From NCBI RefSeq assembly GCF_000283155.1, contig NW_004454178.1, positions 363,512 through 427,511 on the forward strand: a stretch of 64,000 nucleotides of DNA, written 5' to 3'. The stretch comes from Ceratotherium simum simum. Taxonomy: Eukaryota; Chordata; Mammalia; Perissodactyla; Rhinocerotidae. The translations under genes and the position numbers were made by a program. Below, in pieces: positions 12,294-22,988 of this stretch; the stretch's first letter is position 1, and every line of letters starts with the position of its first letter. The notes under the pieces were generated by a model that made no database searches, had not been told where the DNA came from, and saw only the letters and a program-made list of their open reading frames with translations.

Positions 12294-12575
12294 CACTAGA
12301 CAACCACATTCTTTTAATGGCAATGATATTAGAGAAATCTTGGTATCTGTAAGGCCTTTACTTTCTGCTTCTTTTAAAAAAAATAATTATTTTCATTACT
12401 CTTCATTTATTAACATAAATTTAAAACAAAAATTTAAATTTTATATTAAACTCTTTTAAGATTTCAAAAATATTGAATGATAATTTGGGGAGATCTGACA
12501 CATTATTGAGTCTTGTTATCCCTGTACATGGTATATAATACAAGTAGTCTCATTTTCTTTGTATCCTTAAATAAC
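12294..12575 (-). mobile_element. L1M, right part, continuing after the LTR
   Basis: Continues the antisense L1 ORF2 from 11814. TTGAATGATAATTTGGGGAG and TTGAGTCTTGTTATCCC match the usual L1 RT-region antisense text. Confidence 0.6.
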
Positions 12576-13055
12576 TTGAAAAATATTTTCCAAAAAATAG
12601 TAGTATCCTGAAGAGAGTCGTTTCCTGATACCTTACAGTTTATAATGGAACTGTGAATATGTAATGCATCTTTAGTCCCTTTTTATCCAGGACTCTCACT
12701 TGGCCACTCTCCCATAAAATGTTGAATTTTGAACAGTCCAAGTCAGGCTCTTGTACAATATACCACACTCTGGATTTCTCCAATGGTTTTCCATATGGTA
12801 TTATTAAATTTGTTCTTCTATCGTCTGTTTTTCTGAAAACTGGAAGTTAGAGCTGAGGTTTGATTAAAATCAAGTTAACCATATTTGAAAACAGTACTTC
12901 AAAGGTGATATGTTCTACGTATTGCAACATCAGGAAGCACATAATGACAAGTAGTTTTACTGTTAATGATACCAATTTTGATCATTCAATTAGGAAAATT
13001 ACCATTGATTCCTTCCATTGTGAATATGGAGTAGATAATTCAAGGTTAAAATTTG
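12576..13055. other. Intergenic stretch, nothing recognised
   Basis: AT-rich DNA between the L1M and the next LTR. No gene or repeat recognised. Confidence 0.4.
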
Positions 13056-13563
13056 TGTAGAGGAGTAAAAGTATATTTTTCCTCTACTCTTTCAAGTTCT
13101 TGATTAGGAGCCATATAGCAAAAGACAGATTAACAGGAAAAAGGCATACACACGTACTTAATATAAGTTTTATGTCACATAAGAGTCTTCATAAGGAAAT
13201 TAAGACCCCAAAACATGATTAAACTTGAGTGTTTTTATGTTAAGCTTGACAAAGAGTGAAAAGTCTTGGAAATATATGATATTAATGAAGAGTATAAACT
13301 AGGTGTAGTAAACTGGGAGGAAACTTAACAAGGACTGCTCATTCAGATTCCTCTCTGTTTCTCCTAGTCTTTAGAGATAAAGATGGTCCTTCTCTCTGGG
13401 TATAGGGAAGGCATCTCTCACAAGATCATTTATAACCTGCTTCAGGGGAAACGTTTAAACATTCCACTTCTTCCTGCACCTGCCTTTTCTCAAATCGCTT
13501 CAGCTTTACTTTTTCAATATGCCAATGAGCCATACCTGGCGTAGTATGTCCTGAATCTTTTCA
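13056..13563 (-). repeat. ERV long terminal repeat, same family as 11815-12289
   Basis: Left terminus TGTAGAGGAG and right terminus ending TTTTCA fit the TG...CA rule. The body aligns with the other copies: a CTTCATTT-like U3 region, AGATTAACAGGAAAAAGGC near the 3' end. On the minus strand the LTR is immediately preceded by a purine tract (CATGGGGAAA, about 13564-13573), as expected for the polypurine tract next to a 3' LTR. This suggests that internal ERV sequence lies to the right. Confidence 0.6.
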
Positions 13564-16400
13564 TTTCCCCATGTGAAATTTCTCTAAGTCTCATGGTCCA
13601 GAAACTGAGTTGGTAGAGTGTCCCCTAAACCATTGAATCAGTCTCAGTCCCGAGAATTATTCAGTCTAGACAAATAATTGTGTCTCATTTCAGGAGGCAG
13701 TGTTATAGGTGGGAGGAGGTACCTAACCTAAGTTAGATCTCTATGTGGCGAGAATAATTAGGCGTGTAATGAGGGATATTTCTGTTGAAACAAAAGAAAA
13801 ACAAAGGTTAATATTTGAAACAAACTGTAAACTCAGTTTTTGAGTCCAGAAAGCAGTCAGTCAAGAAGATTTCTAAGTGTTAGGGTGGAAGTATCCTCAG
13901 GTAGAGCAAGAACAGGCAGTGGCAATCTGAGAGATTTTCCTGGTTTGCAGTTTGAATGTCTAGTATGTCATTATGTGTTCTGGTAACTTTTTTATTGAGA
14001 TATAGTTGACATACAACATATTAGTTTAAGGTGTACAATAAAATAATTCATTATATGTATATATTGAGAAATGATTACAGTAAGTCTAGTTAACTTTTGG
14101 AGTGGCCCAGAGAGAAATAGGCATAAACATTGTCCAAATATAAGCTGTTGTGGTGATTCACTTGAAGTTTGTATCAAGTTGTTCAACTTCAGCTTGCAGG
14201 GCTTTGGGAAAATTCAGTTTTAATTTTTTGCGATTCCAAGTCAGAAAGGTAGGAGAAAAATTGGAAATGTTAGTTTGGAGAGTTGTAGCCAGACATTGGA
14301 GGGAACTAGAAGAATTCAGGATACAGTCCAGTTTATAGGTAGATAACATATGTCAAAGACAGTAAATAGGTCTAGAATTTAATATGCACAAGGGTGCGAT
14401 ATAGTTTTTTTACTGAAACATAATTTTTCTTTCTACAGTCACGCTCATTTCTGTCCAAGATAGTCAAGTTAAGACTAATTTGCTTGTAAAATAATGCTAG
14501 TATCAGTAAAGTTGGTCTGATTATTTACATAAGTACAGCAAGTATAGTGATGATCATATACACTATTTTTGAGTTTGCTTTGCTGGAACTTTTTATAAAG
14601 AATACTAGATTGAACTTTTAAAAGACTCTCCAAGCTAGGATGTCAAGCTGAGGACTCACCATCAGCCTTTGCCTGCAATATATATAGATTAGAGTGAAGT
14701 AATCTCTTCTTGAGGTCCCCAAAATATCCTGAGTTTCCTGGGCCTGCCACAAAGTGGTCGTCCCTGCTCACCTGTATGGTTTGGAACCCTGCAAGTAAAA
14801 TGCAGGCCAGCTTTTCCAAGGAGCCTTTAAAATCATTTAGTCCTTAAAGTCAACCTTAGTTCTGTAAAGTTGTCTGGTCATATCTGACTCTATGTATCAT
14901 TCTTAAATAAGACATTTCAGTCAAAGCCTTGATAATATAACCAATGTTTCCAAGTGTGTCTTGTTACATTCTTATTAAACTTATGCAAGTAACTTTGTTG
15001 ACATGAATATAAAAATACTAAAAGTTTTTAAATTCTGGAATGATAAGATAGGGAGAAAGTAAATGGCCTTATCTTTGTTCACAAAGGTACACTTTACCAA
15101 AATGCTGTATGTTGTAGATAACTTAAGAGAGAGGAGAAAAATGTTTCCTTACATCTCGGAAAAAATCTATTAAAGGACCATAAATCTTTCAAACAAAAGT
15201 TATAAAAAAATTATAATTGTCACTATCAGTTTAGTTGGTTCCATGTAATTAATTCTTATTCTGCTTAATTTTGGATTAGCAATTTTATAAATCCATCAGC
15301 TTCTTCAGCAGTTTTGGAAATTCTTACTCAGATCAGAGGTTGGTCTCAAAAGTTATTCAAGTGATGCCTCATGGAGCATTCTTGCCTATAGCTTATTGTA
15401 AACACTTTCAGAGAAGAATCAAAGGAAAACAACCACCACCTGTGTATAACAAATACTTAAAATGGTCGTGGTTACATATATGAGGAGCATTCATTTGATA
15501 AGAAATTTAGTTATTTTTTGTCATACAATATTTTAACAATAACCAGACAATGAGGGTATTGATAAGTTTATATGAACTTCATTCAATTTTTGGAATAACT
15601 TTGTTAATAACATATCGATTTATGTATCACCTGAGAAGGGTTATTATTACTTCTTATTTGACAATAGTTACACATAAATTAATAAACCAAATAAAAATAA
15701 TTAGTTTAACATCTCTCTTTTATGAAGCGAGAGACAAATTCTTTAAGATATTTCAGGAGCCCTCTTGGAAATCTCAATGTTAGATCAAGGTCAAAATGAA
15801 TCCATTTAGAATTTGATATTGGAAAGTTGTCAAAAATATCAAAAGGTTTGAATATTTGATTAAGCAGAATCACTGATCATTATGAAACAACACTTAATTA
15901 TTTAACCAAAGTAACAATGAAATATTTTAAAGGTAAATAGAGAAGATTACGTAGTTGTGAACAAAACTTAGCTTTTTTTAATTTTGAGAAGGCTTAATTT
16001 TCTTATGTCATCATAGACCTGATAAAGGCAACATGAAGAGCAGCAAGTTATTCAAAGACACAAACCTTGGTTTCCCAGACAGATTGCTGGAAAAATAGAG
16101 AAAGCCTCTGTTTATTTTACAATTTCTTATTAAAAGCAAACAGTTAACAAGAAAATTTTGTCATTTTAACAGATAAAGAAAATTAAATTGTAGTTTTGTG
16201 TAAGCACACTATTTATACAAAGCTTATTTTTAAATCCTTTATAATAAATTTATTCACTTTCAGTCAGTTTGACCACCAAAGATAATGTTCTCTCTTCTTT
16301 CTCTCTAATCCCAATGTTCTGTATCCATTTAGTTTTTGTCCCTTATTCTCCTCTTTCTTTTTTAATTCTTAAAATCTTTAAAGTAAACCTTAAATGAGGA
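13564..16400 (-). mobile_element. Probable decayed ERV internal region, antisense
   Basis: Lies on the internal side of the LTR ending at 13563 and starts with a polypurine-like tract. No retroviral domain is readable; the frames are destroyed. The part 15700-16400 shares a diverged colinear block with 27905-28600 (for example TTGTCAAAAATATCAAAA and CATTATGAAACA in both), so at least that part is an interspersed repeat. A short L1M piece (13988-14097) interrupts it. The assignment to an ERV rests on context and is uncertain. Confidence 0.4.
13988..14097 (-). mobile_element. L1M 3' UTR fragment
   Basis: TTTTTATTGAGATATAGTTG through TTAAGGTGTACAATAAAATA to AAGTCTAGTTAAC is the standard antisense 3' end of old L1M elements. 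Confidence 0.65.
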
Positions 16401-17489
16401 GAAAATTTGGAGAACTACTCCAAAATGGAGTAGAATGAGTCTTTTAAAAAGTATGCTATTTTTTCAGGTGCATCATATTATTGAGAATTTGTTTTAATTT
16501 AGTTACATTAATTTAACTAATTTAATTAATTTTCTTTACCTATATTACCTATGTTTTCTCTTTAGCGTGGGTAGTATTTCTGAAGAGTCATGGAATGTGT
16601 TTTATTTATTTTTTTTACATTCAAGAATATATCTTTTTTATTTTTATTTGGTAATTTTTTGTGTTATCAGTCCTTTGCAAGTGTAAAAAACTGACTATAA
16701 GATCCAGTTATGGGTTGAAGCTTGTCCACTGGCAAACTACACTCGAGTGCATGGTGAAGGGCAGTTGACTAAACTGAACACCTTTTTAATTCCACAAAAG
16801 ATGAATCAAATTTTGGGGAACTAGATATAATTCTATGATCCCTAAAATATCCCAGACAGATCACTTGACTTTTAAGAAGATATTCATCTAATTGTGCATC
16901 AGAGAAACATGCCACTATGTGTGAGGGCTGGAAAATGTGTCCAAACTAGGGGAATTTTAAAAATATAGAACATCTTACAAACATAGAACAACAAATAAAA
17001 AGCCCTCTTTACCCTGGCATCAAACATAACTCATGGTTAATTATAAAGTGAAAACAAGCCACAGTACAGTGTATATACTATGTTAGATTTCTGTGTAGGA
17101 AGTGCTGTAAATTCCTAGTTATTTTATATGCCTTCTGTCCCCACCCTCCCACAAAGAAAAGTCAGAAGAATATCAACAAACACTGGGTCACTATACAAGA
17201 AACTATTTTAAATTGTTTACCTATGTAGGCAAAGGAAAACAATGTAGAAGGGAAAAGTGAAGTATTGTAATTTTTAAATATTTACCTTCTTACATTGTCA
17301 TGATTTTTGAAACACATGACAAAATTTATTCTCAGAAGTGAAATAAATTAACTCAATTAAATTCCATATAATCACATGGATTATGTGAAATTGTAATTTA
17401 GCAAAATTTGAGTGAAAGTTACATGATGATTAGAAGAGATAGTTTAGAGAGCCTTGAGTTTTTCCAGTGAGTTCAGGTATGTTACTTAA
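16401..17489. other. Intergenic stretch, nothing recognised
   Basis: AT-rich DNA with no convincing coding or repeat signal. Confidence 0.4.
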
Positions 17490-18000
17490 GGAAAGTGATA
17501 CCTGAGGGGAGTTCCTGAAGTAAGAGTACCACACTCTGATGGCTATAGGAAGGAGAGCCCAGTAGAGTGAGCAACATGTGTCATGGCATGTGGGGAGAAG
17601 TGCATGGTGAATGTATCATGATAAGACAGTCTACTAAGGCTTTAACTTTGATGAGAGAAGGAACAAGGAAATAAGAGAAGGCCAGGCCATACAGGGCTTC
17701 TAGGTTAGGATGAGTGATTTAGTTTATTTTCTTAAAGCCAGATAAAGACATCAATCTATTTTAAGCAGGAAGAAATCATGTTCTGATTGACTTTGTAAAA
17801 TGTCTACTTTAGTTGTGGTATGCAAACCTCATTGGACCATGTCCTGAGAGGAAGGGGTCAGATCCTTGAGGGAGATACTGTGATATCCAAATACGGACAT
17901 ATGTAGGTCAGATTCTGGTATTGTATAGGAGATAAAAATATGTTGATGCATTTGAAAAGAATTTGGTAGCAAAAATAGGAATTTGTGACGAATTGGTCAT
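17490..18000 (+). mobile_element. LINE-2 remnant
   Basis: GCCAGGCCATACAGGGCTTC, then TTTATTTTCTTAAAG, then TTTTAAGCAGGAAGAAATCA keep the order of the L2 3' region (the 'gggccttgtaggccat ... gttttgagcagg' pattern). Very diverged, limits approximate. Confidence 0.5.
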
Positions 18001-19098
18001 GAATAGTGATGGACTGTGAGATGAAGGGAAAGTTTTAGGGTGCTAGACTTTCCCACTTAAATGAGGGACTCCTACACAATATAGTTGCCTTTTTCTCCTT
18101 GAAGATGGTGGAATAAAGCTGACTTCAGTTTTTTACATTTACAATTCTACAATTCAAGCCTGTTTTCACAAGGAAATAATCAGTGAGGCAAATAGATACT
18201 TTACTTGGAAATTAAGTACAATAATATTTCAAAAGAATACTTGAGTGCAAAATTAATATTTAAAATATAAATGGTAACATTTATTTTAGCAAATTTACAC
18301 CACAGAAAAAGGTACAGCCAAAAAAATAAGATATTTACAAACAATTTCTCAATTCAAGATGTTGCCTAAATACTTATTACAGTTATCTTTATATACATCA
18401 GTATCTCAGATTGTAAAACTATACATATAAATGCATTGTCAAGATTTAGAAAACAACTTGTAAGTGAATGTTGTTCTCTCTGTAAAATATTTCTTATCTC
18501 CTTTACATTCTGTGAAATTTCATCAACTATTCGTGCAGTTTTATAATCAAAATAAAATTAAATATTATATGACCTTCATTTTAACTTTTTCTCATTGAGA
18601 TTTTTACATTGACTCATGTTTGCATTTTGTTTTATGTTATTACACTGTTTTATGAAGATCACCAGCAGCAAGATTCTGAAACTCCATAATAATCTGCTTT
18701 AATGCAACCTGTCTAAAGGAAATGTAATATTTATTACTATTACCAAGTTTTCCCCTTTCCAATGAAACCACCCCAAAGTTTCATTGGATATTAAGACCAA
18801 AGAGTTTACAAACATATAACAATGAGATGAAAATAAATGAATGGGAGAGGGAAAATTATTTTGTATATCTTTAAATTGTAATTTGAGTAGGCAACATAGT
18901 CTTTCCTTTGTTAACAACTCAAAACCACAGGCAGCTCCTGGCTTGCCCTAGCAAAAAAAAAAAAAAAAAAAAAAATCCAATTACATGTTTTAGATAAATG
19001 AAATGATAAAGGGAGGAAAACTTATATAGATCCTCTGCCAAAGAGTTGTATTTGGAAAGATTACTATCACTAACGGGATAAGAAAATCTCTCTTCAGT
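18001..19098. other. Intergenic stretch with a 25-base poly-A run
   Basis: AT-rich; the poly-A run at about 18952-18976 might be the tail of an undefined retroposon, but I could not match the sequence in front of it. Confidence 0.4.
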
Positions 19099-19649
19099 TG
19101 TAAGGGATTAAGAACACGTTACCCCCAAATATGCTGCTTTGGCATATTGACTATTTTGAGCTGAAGACACTTGAGAAATAGTAGAAGCAGGAAGGGATCC
19201 CTGACCTCTTCCTTTCTACCCAAAAACAGGTCAGATCATTTCCCATTGGACTGTGCTGCCCCTGTCCCAGGAAGAGAACATTCTTATTACTGCAGACTGG
19301 ATATCGATGGCAAAATGGACCTGCAAAATAAACCTAATAAAATAACCCTTACCTTGCTTTTGTTTCCCCATATATTTTCTAGGCACTCTCCCACAATTTA
19401 CTGCCTCTTGATCAAGCCCTTTTGTCTTGTCACAAACCTGCAATTTATTGTTCTTCGTTTAAAAAGTATATAAACTTTTGAGATCAGCTGCTTCTTCGGA
19501 TTAAATTTTCTTTTGAAGACACATACGTGCACACAAACATTAAAATAAAATGTGTATGCTTTTCTTCTCTTACTCTGTCTTATGTTAATTTAATACTAAG
19601 GGTTAGCCCCAAAACCTAAGAGGGTAGGAGGAATTTTTCTTCCCCTACA
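19099..19649 (+). repeat. Complete ERV LTR (551 bp)
   Basis: Starts TGTAAGGG and ends CCCCTACA, an almost perfect inverted terminal pair. It contains a TATA box (TATATAAA, 19467-19474) and a polyadenylation signal (AATAAA, 19544-19549) in the right order. It is the best-preserved member of the family also seen antisense at 11815-12289, 13056-13563 and probably about 42168-42743. No target duplication could be matched. Family name not determined. Confidence 0.7.
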
Positions 19650-20029
19650 GTAGGTAGGCATACAGATTTAACTGTTGGGTGAAATAGTGCTTCACTATTA
19701 TTGTTAGAGTTTGGATATAGCTTTTGATATTCTGATGGAACAAGAATGGTTAGAAAAAATGTTGATCATATGCCTTAAGTTTTTCACTTCCATGGTAGAC
19801 AATTTTGGCAATAGTTTCTATAAATGTGTACTGCTTTAAAAATAAAAATAATTAGACATTTAGGAAAAAATATTTTTGTTTTAACATATACTAAAAAATA
19901 ACACATCAAAGTTTAAAGTAAGAAAAATTTCAAGCATTGGCATTTGCAAGAAACGCCTGATTTCATTATATATTCTTGCTGTAAAAACAGATTGTTTAAA
20001 ACCTTGGTTGCCTAAAATAGTGCTTCTAG
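19650..20029. other. Intergenic stretch, nothing recognised
   Basis: AT-rich; no gene or repeat recognised. Confidence 0.4.
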
Positions 20030-20178
20030 TGATTTAATCTGCATACCGGTCAACTGGGGAACTTTTTATAATGCATAGTCTCATTCAAGACGCTTGGGGT
20101 GAACTTTCGCATTTCTAACAAGCTCAGATTACTCTGAGGGTTCTTGTCCACTGACTACACTTTGAGGAGCAAGAGTTT
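20030..20178 (+). mobile_element. MER5-like hAT remnant
   Basis: ACTGGGGAACTTTTTATAAT, then GCATTTCTAACAAGCTCAGA, then GACTACACTTTGAGGAGCAA follow the MER5A/B order. Confidence 0.65.
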
Positions 20179-21125
20179 AGGAGGCAACCAAGTGGAGAAT
20201 ACTTATCCTAAAAAGATTTGATAGGATTTATTTCTCCCAGTACTCTTGTCACTTTGTGTGTTATTAAACTGAACTGAAATAACTGAAAATCATAAAGCTA
20301 CTTCATTAACACAGGAAGGTGAACATAGTAATGGAAAACCTTTTTACATTTCTTTTTTCTATTTTTTCCTCTCTGTCTCTGTGAATCGAATTAGTTCATG
20401 CTGAAATGATTGTCTTCTTGAATATTTCATAAGAATCTAAGAAGAGTTGATAGTCGTTTAACCATGTTAGATATCCCATTCTTGTACTGTCCAGTCCTAA
20501 GATTTTCTTTTTTTTTCCCCTCCACTTAATAACCTTGTTATCTATGCTAATATTTTGAAATCCATTGGTATTATCCAGAAAAATCCTTTATCCAAAATTT
20601 TTCTACTATTTTTCAAATAAAGTCTCCAGTTGTGTTTACATTCATAACGAAATCAACATCCATGCTTAAGAATAGTGCCTGGCTCATTATGTGTGTTTAA
20701 TAAATGTTTATTGAGATAATTATTTCAAGGTTCAAAGTGATATGTTTATAATAGCCCATCTACCAGGTGGAGTAACACTGCTCCATTTAACAAAAACTAT
20801 TTTTGTCCCATGATTACTGTTAAAGTGTAAATTATGAAAACATTCAAATGAAATATTATATGGGACTAAATCAGCAAATTTTCTGATTGTTAACGCCTTA
20901 TGTTAAGGGATCTGTGTTATCTCTTTATCACTATGTCATTTCACTAAAGCATTCTTAAACACAGTAATTATAGAATATCTATTTCAGTAGAATTCAAATC
21001 AAAATGTGAAGTGCAGAGTGATGTCCATATTAGGTGGTATCAATTTTATAACATAATTTTCAATACTTACCATTTGCAAATGTGGCTTGGGAATCCATTC
21101 AAAATCGCTCATTTTTGTTGATCTG
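20179..21125. other. 3' flank of the second OR gene
   Basis: No gene. Around 20665-20720 a GCCTGGCTCATTATG ... AATAAATGTTTATTGAG stretch looks like an antisense end of a MIR or L2. Confidence 0.4.
20707..20712 (-). terminator. Candidate polyadenylation signal AATAAA for the second OR gene
   Basis: First AATAAA on the minus strand downstream of the stop, about 415 bases away, inside a short stretch resembling the antisense end of an old MIR or L2 element. Plausible but unproven. Confidence 0.25.
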
Positions 21126-22085
21126 TCAAATATCCTGCATGTTTCTGTCCAAGAGCAAACTCTTTTGTGCTAGAACTTTCCTGAAAGCTTTGTTCACATC
21201 TTTGTTTCTCAAGGTGTATATGAGAGGATTTACAAATGGGGTGACCACACAGTAGAACACTGAGACCACTTTACCAATGGTGAAGTTGTACTTGGCTGGA
21301 GGGCGAACATAGGCAAAAATAATGGTGCCATAGTAGATGGTGACCACAGTGAGATGGGAGGCACAGGTGGAGAAAGTCTTTTTCCTAGCCTCCCTGGAAG
21401 ACAGTCTAATTACTGTGACCACAATGTGGCCATAGGAAGACATAGTGAGAAGGAAAGAAGTTAGAATCACGATAGAGCTACATGTGTATCCCAAGGCCTC
21501 CACCAAGAATGTATCTGAGCAGGATAGTTTAAAAATGGGATCTGAGTCACAAAAGAAATGGTTGATCTTCTGGGGGCCACAAAAGTTTAAATGAGAGATG
21601 AGTATAGTAGGTAGGAGGGGGGCAATGAAGCCTCCAATCCAAGATCCAGCTGAAAAGCACAGGCACACTGGAATACTCATGAGGAGTGAGTAATGTAGAG
21701 GGCTGCAGACAGCCAGGTACCGGTCATAGGCCATGACTGCCAGCAGGATGCACTCTGTAGCTCCCATGGAGAAAAAGAAGTAGTACTGAGTTATACAACC
21801 AGAAATAGAGATGGTGACAACCTGTGAGAGGCAGGTGGCCAGCAATATAGGCACTGTGGCTGTGCTGTACCAGATCTCTAGGAAGGACAAATTTCCTAGG
21901 AAAATGTACATGGGTGTTTGGAGTGAGGAATCCATCAAAACAATGAAAATGATGAGGGTATTTCCCATGACAGAGAGCAGATATACAGTAAGAAACATCA
22001 CAAACAATGTGAGCTGCAGATAGAGAACACCAGAAAACCCAAGAAAAATGAACTCAGTCACTGTTGTTTTGTTTGTTACATCCAT
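21126..22085 (-). CDS. Intact class II olfactory receptor, family 6/11 type
   Basis: Single-exon seven-transmembrane odorant receptor of 319 residues with no frame break. It has an NKT glycosylation site at 5-7, GN at 41-42 in TM1, LQTPMYIFLGNLSFLEIWY at 55-73, Cys97 and Cys179 for the disulfide, [10 protein letters not shown] at 118-127, KTFSTCASHLTVV at 236-248 in TM6 and NPLIY at 286-290 in TM7, at the same positions as in the OR6F1 gene 17 kb away. The C-tail is about 11 residues longer than OR6F1 (ends RNMQDI). IC3/TM6 and TM7 recall OR11L1 and OR6X1, and human OR11L1 is also in the 1q44 cluster, but the match is too loose for an orthologue call. The start at 22085 gives the canonical short OR N-terminus. 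It lies on the same strand as OR6F1. Each OR normally has its own promoter. Confidence 0.88.
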   Translation of the reverse strand: MDVTNKTTVTEFIFLGFSGVLYLQLTLFVMFLTVYLLSVMGNTLIIFIVLMDSSLQTPMYIFLGNLSFLEIWYSTATVPILLATCLSQVVTISISGCITQYYFFFSMGATECILLAVMAYDRYLAVCSPLHYSLLMSIPVCLCFSAGSWIGGFIAPLLPTILISHLNFCGPQKINHFFCDSDPIFKLSCSDTFLVEALGYTCSSIVILTSFLLTMSSYGHIVVTVIRLSSREARKKTFSTCASHLTVVTIYYGTIIFAYVRPPAKYNFTIGKVVSVFYCVVTPFVNPLIYTLRNKDVNKAFRKVLAQKSLLLDRNMQDI

Positions 22086-22102
22086 ATCTCATCTTCTCTG
22101 AC
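22086..22102 (-). other. Possible 5' UTR and splice acceptor of the second OR gene
   Basis: On the minus strand TTCATTCCAG ends with AG at 22104-22103, 17 bases before the ATG. The preceding tract is only moderately pyrimidine-rich. The site is weaker than the OR6F1 acceptor, and another acceptor further upstream is possible. Confidence 0.25.
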
Positions 22103-22239
22103 CTGGAATGAACCAACAATGACCAAAGTATGGCAGATGAGCAAGAATGGAAAATTTTCATATTCCTTTATTTTGTGATGTTAATGGATCTCTAATAATA
22201 ATAAAAATGAATGACTGACAAAAACATAATTGGCATCTT

Positions 22240-22420
22240 TATAAACATTTTACATGGATTGGCTCAATTGATTTACAAAATAAATCTTCAAAATAAACAG
22301 TCTAACAATCTACTTTAAAAATGAATAAACTAAGGGAGTAAATATCTTTTCCACAGTTACATCACTTTAAATGCTAGGGCAGATGGTACCCATTTAGGTT
22401 TTTTAAAAGACCACAGTTCA
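22240..22420 (+). repeat. MIR SINE remnant
   Basis: AAAATGAATAAACTAAGGGA, TTCCACAGTTACATCAC and GCTAGGGCAGATGGTACCC follow the MIR core and tail. Upstream of the second OR gene. Confidence 0.55.
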
Positions 22421-22924
22421 AGCTAATACATAAAATGTGGCTATTGGAAGAACATGACATTTTCCCATCACTAAGGATTTCACAACATGGAAATTAGAAG
22501 GTAGTAAAGAAATAAACATGCAGATCAGAGGCCTGTGGATAGAGCGTGGCTCTCAGAATGGAGCTACTGGGTCATACTAGTTGCCTCAGAAAGACAAAGT
22601 GTTGCCTACGATTTTAAATTTATGAGCCCTGTTATATGCCATCATTTAGGGTTTGGTGGGAGATTAGTACATGGGTAAATTTTATCTCCAGAAAACAAAA
22701 CGGAGAGTAGGATAAAATTTATATGTGGAAACATTTTTTTCATAAATATTCTTTTAACTTTCCTAATCTTGGCTTGTTTTTAGAACTAGTGCACCCACCA
22801 GTTTTCCTACACTGGTTAGGGACAGTCAAGCAAATAATTTAAAGTCAGAAATCCATTCGTTCCTAATTGGACATATAGTTTGTTTCCATACCTACCTTGG
22901 CAATTTTGAAAGAGCGCTTGATAT
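22421..22924. other. Intergenic stretch, nothing recognised
   Basis: Upstream flank of the second OR gene. The promoter exon should be in this direction but I could not identify it. Confidence 0.4.
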
Positions 22925-22988
22925 GAGATATACCCACTTACCAATTTTTAAGTGTACAATACAGTATTTATAACTATAGTTATGTTAA
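22925..22988 (-). mobile_element. Short L1M 3' UTR fragment
   Basis: TTACCAATTTTTAAGTGTAC followed by AATACAGTATTTATAACTAT is typical antisense L1M 3' UTR sequence. Confidence 0.45.
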
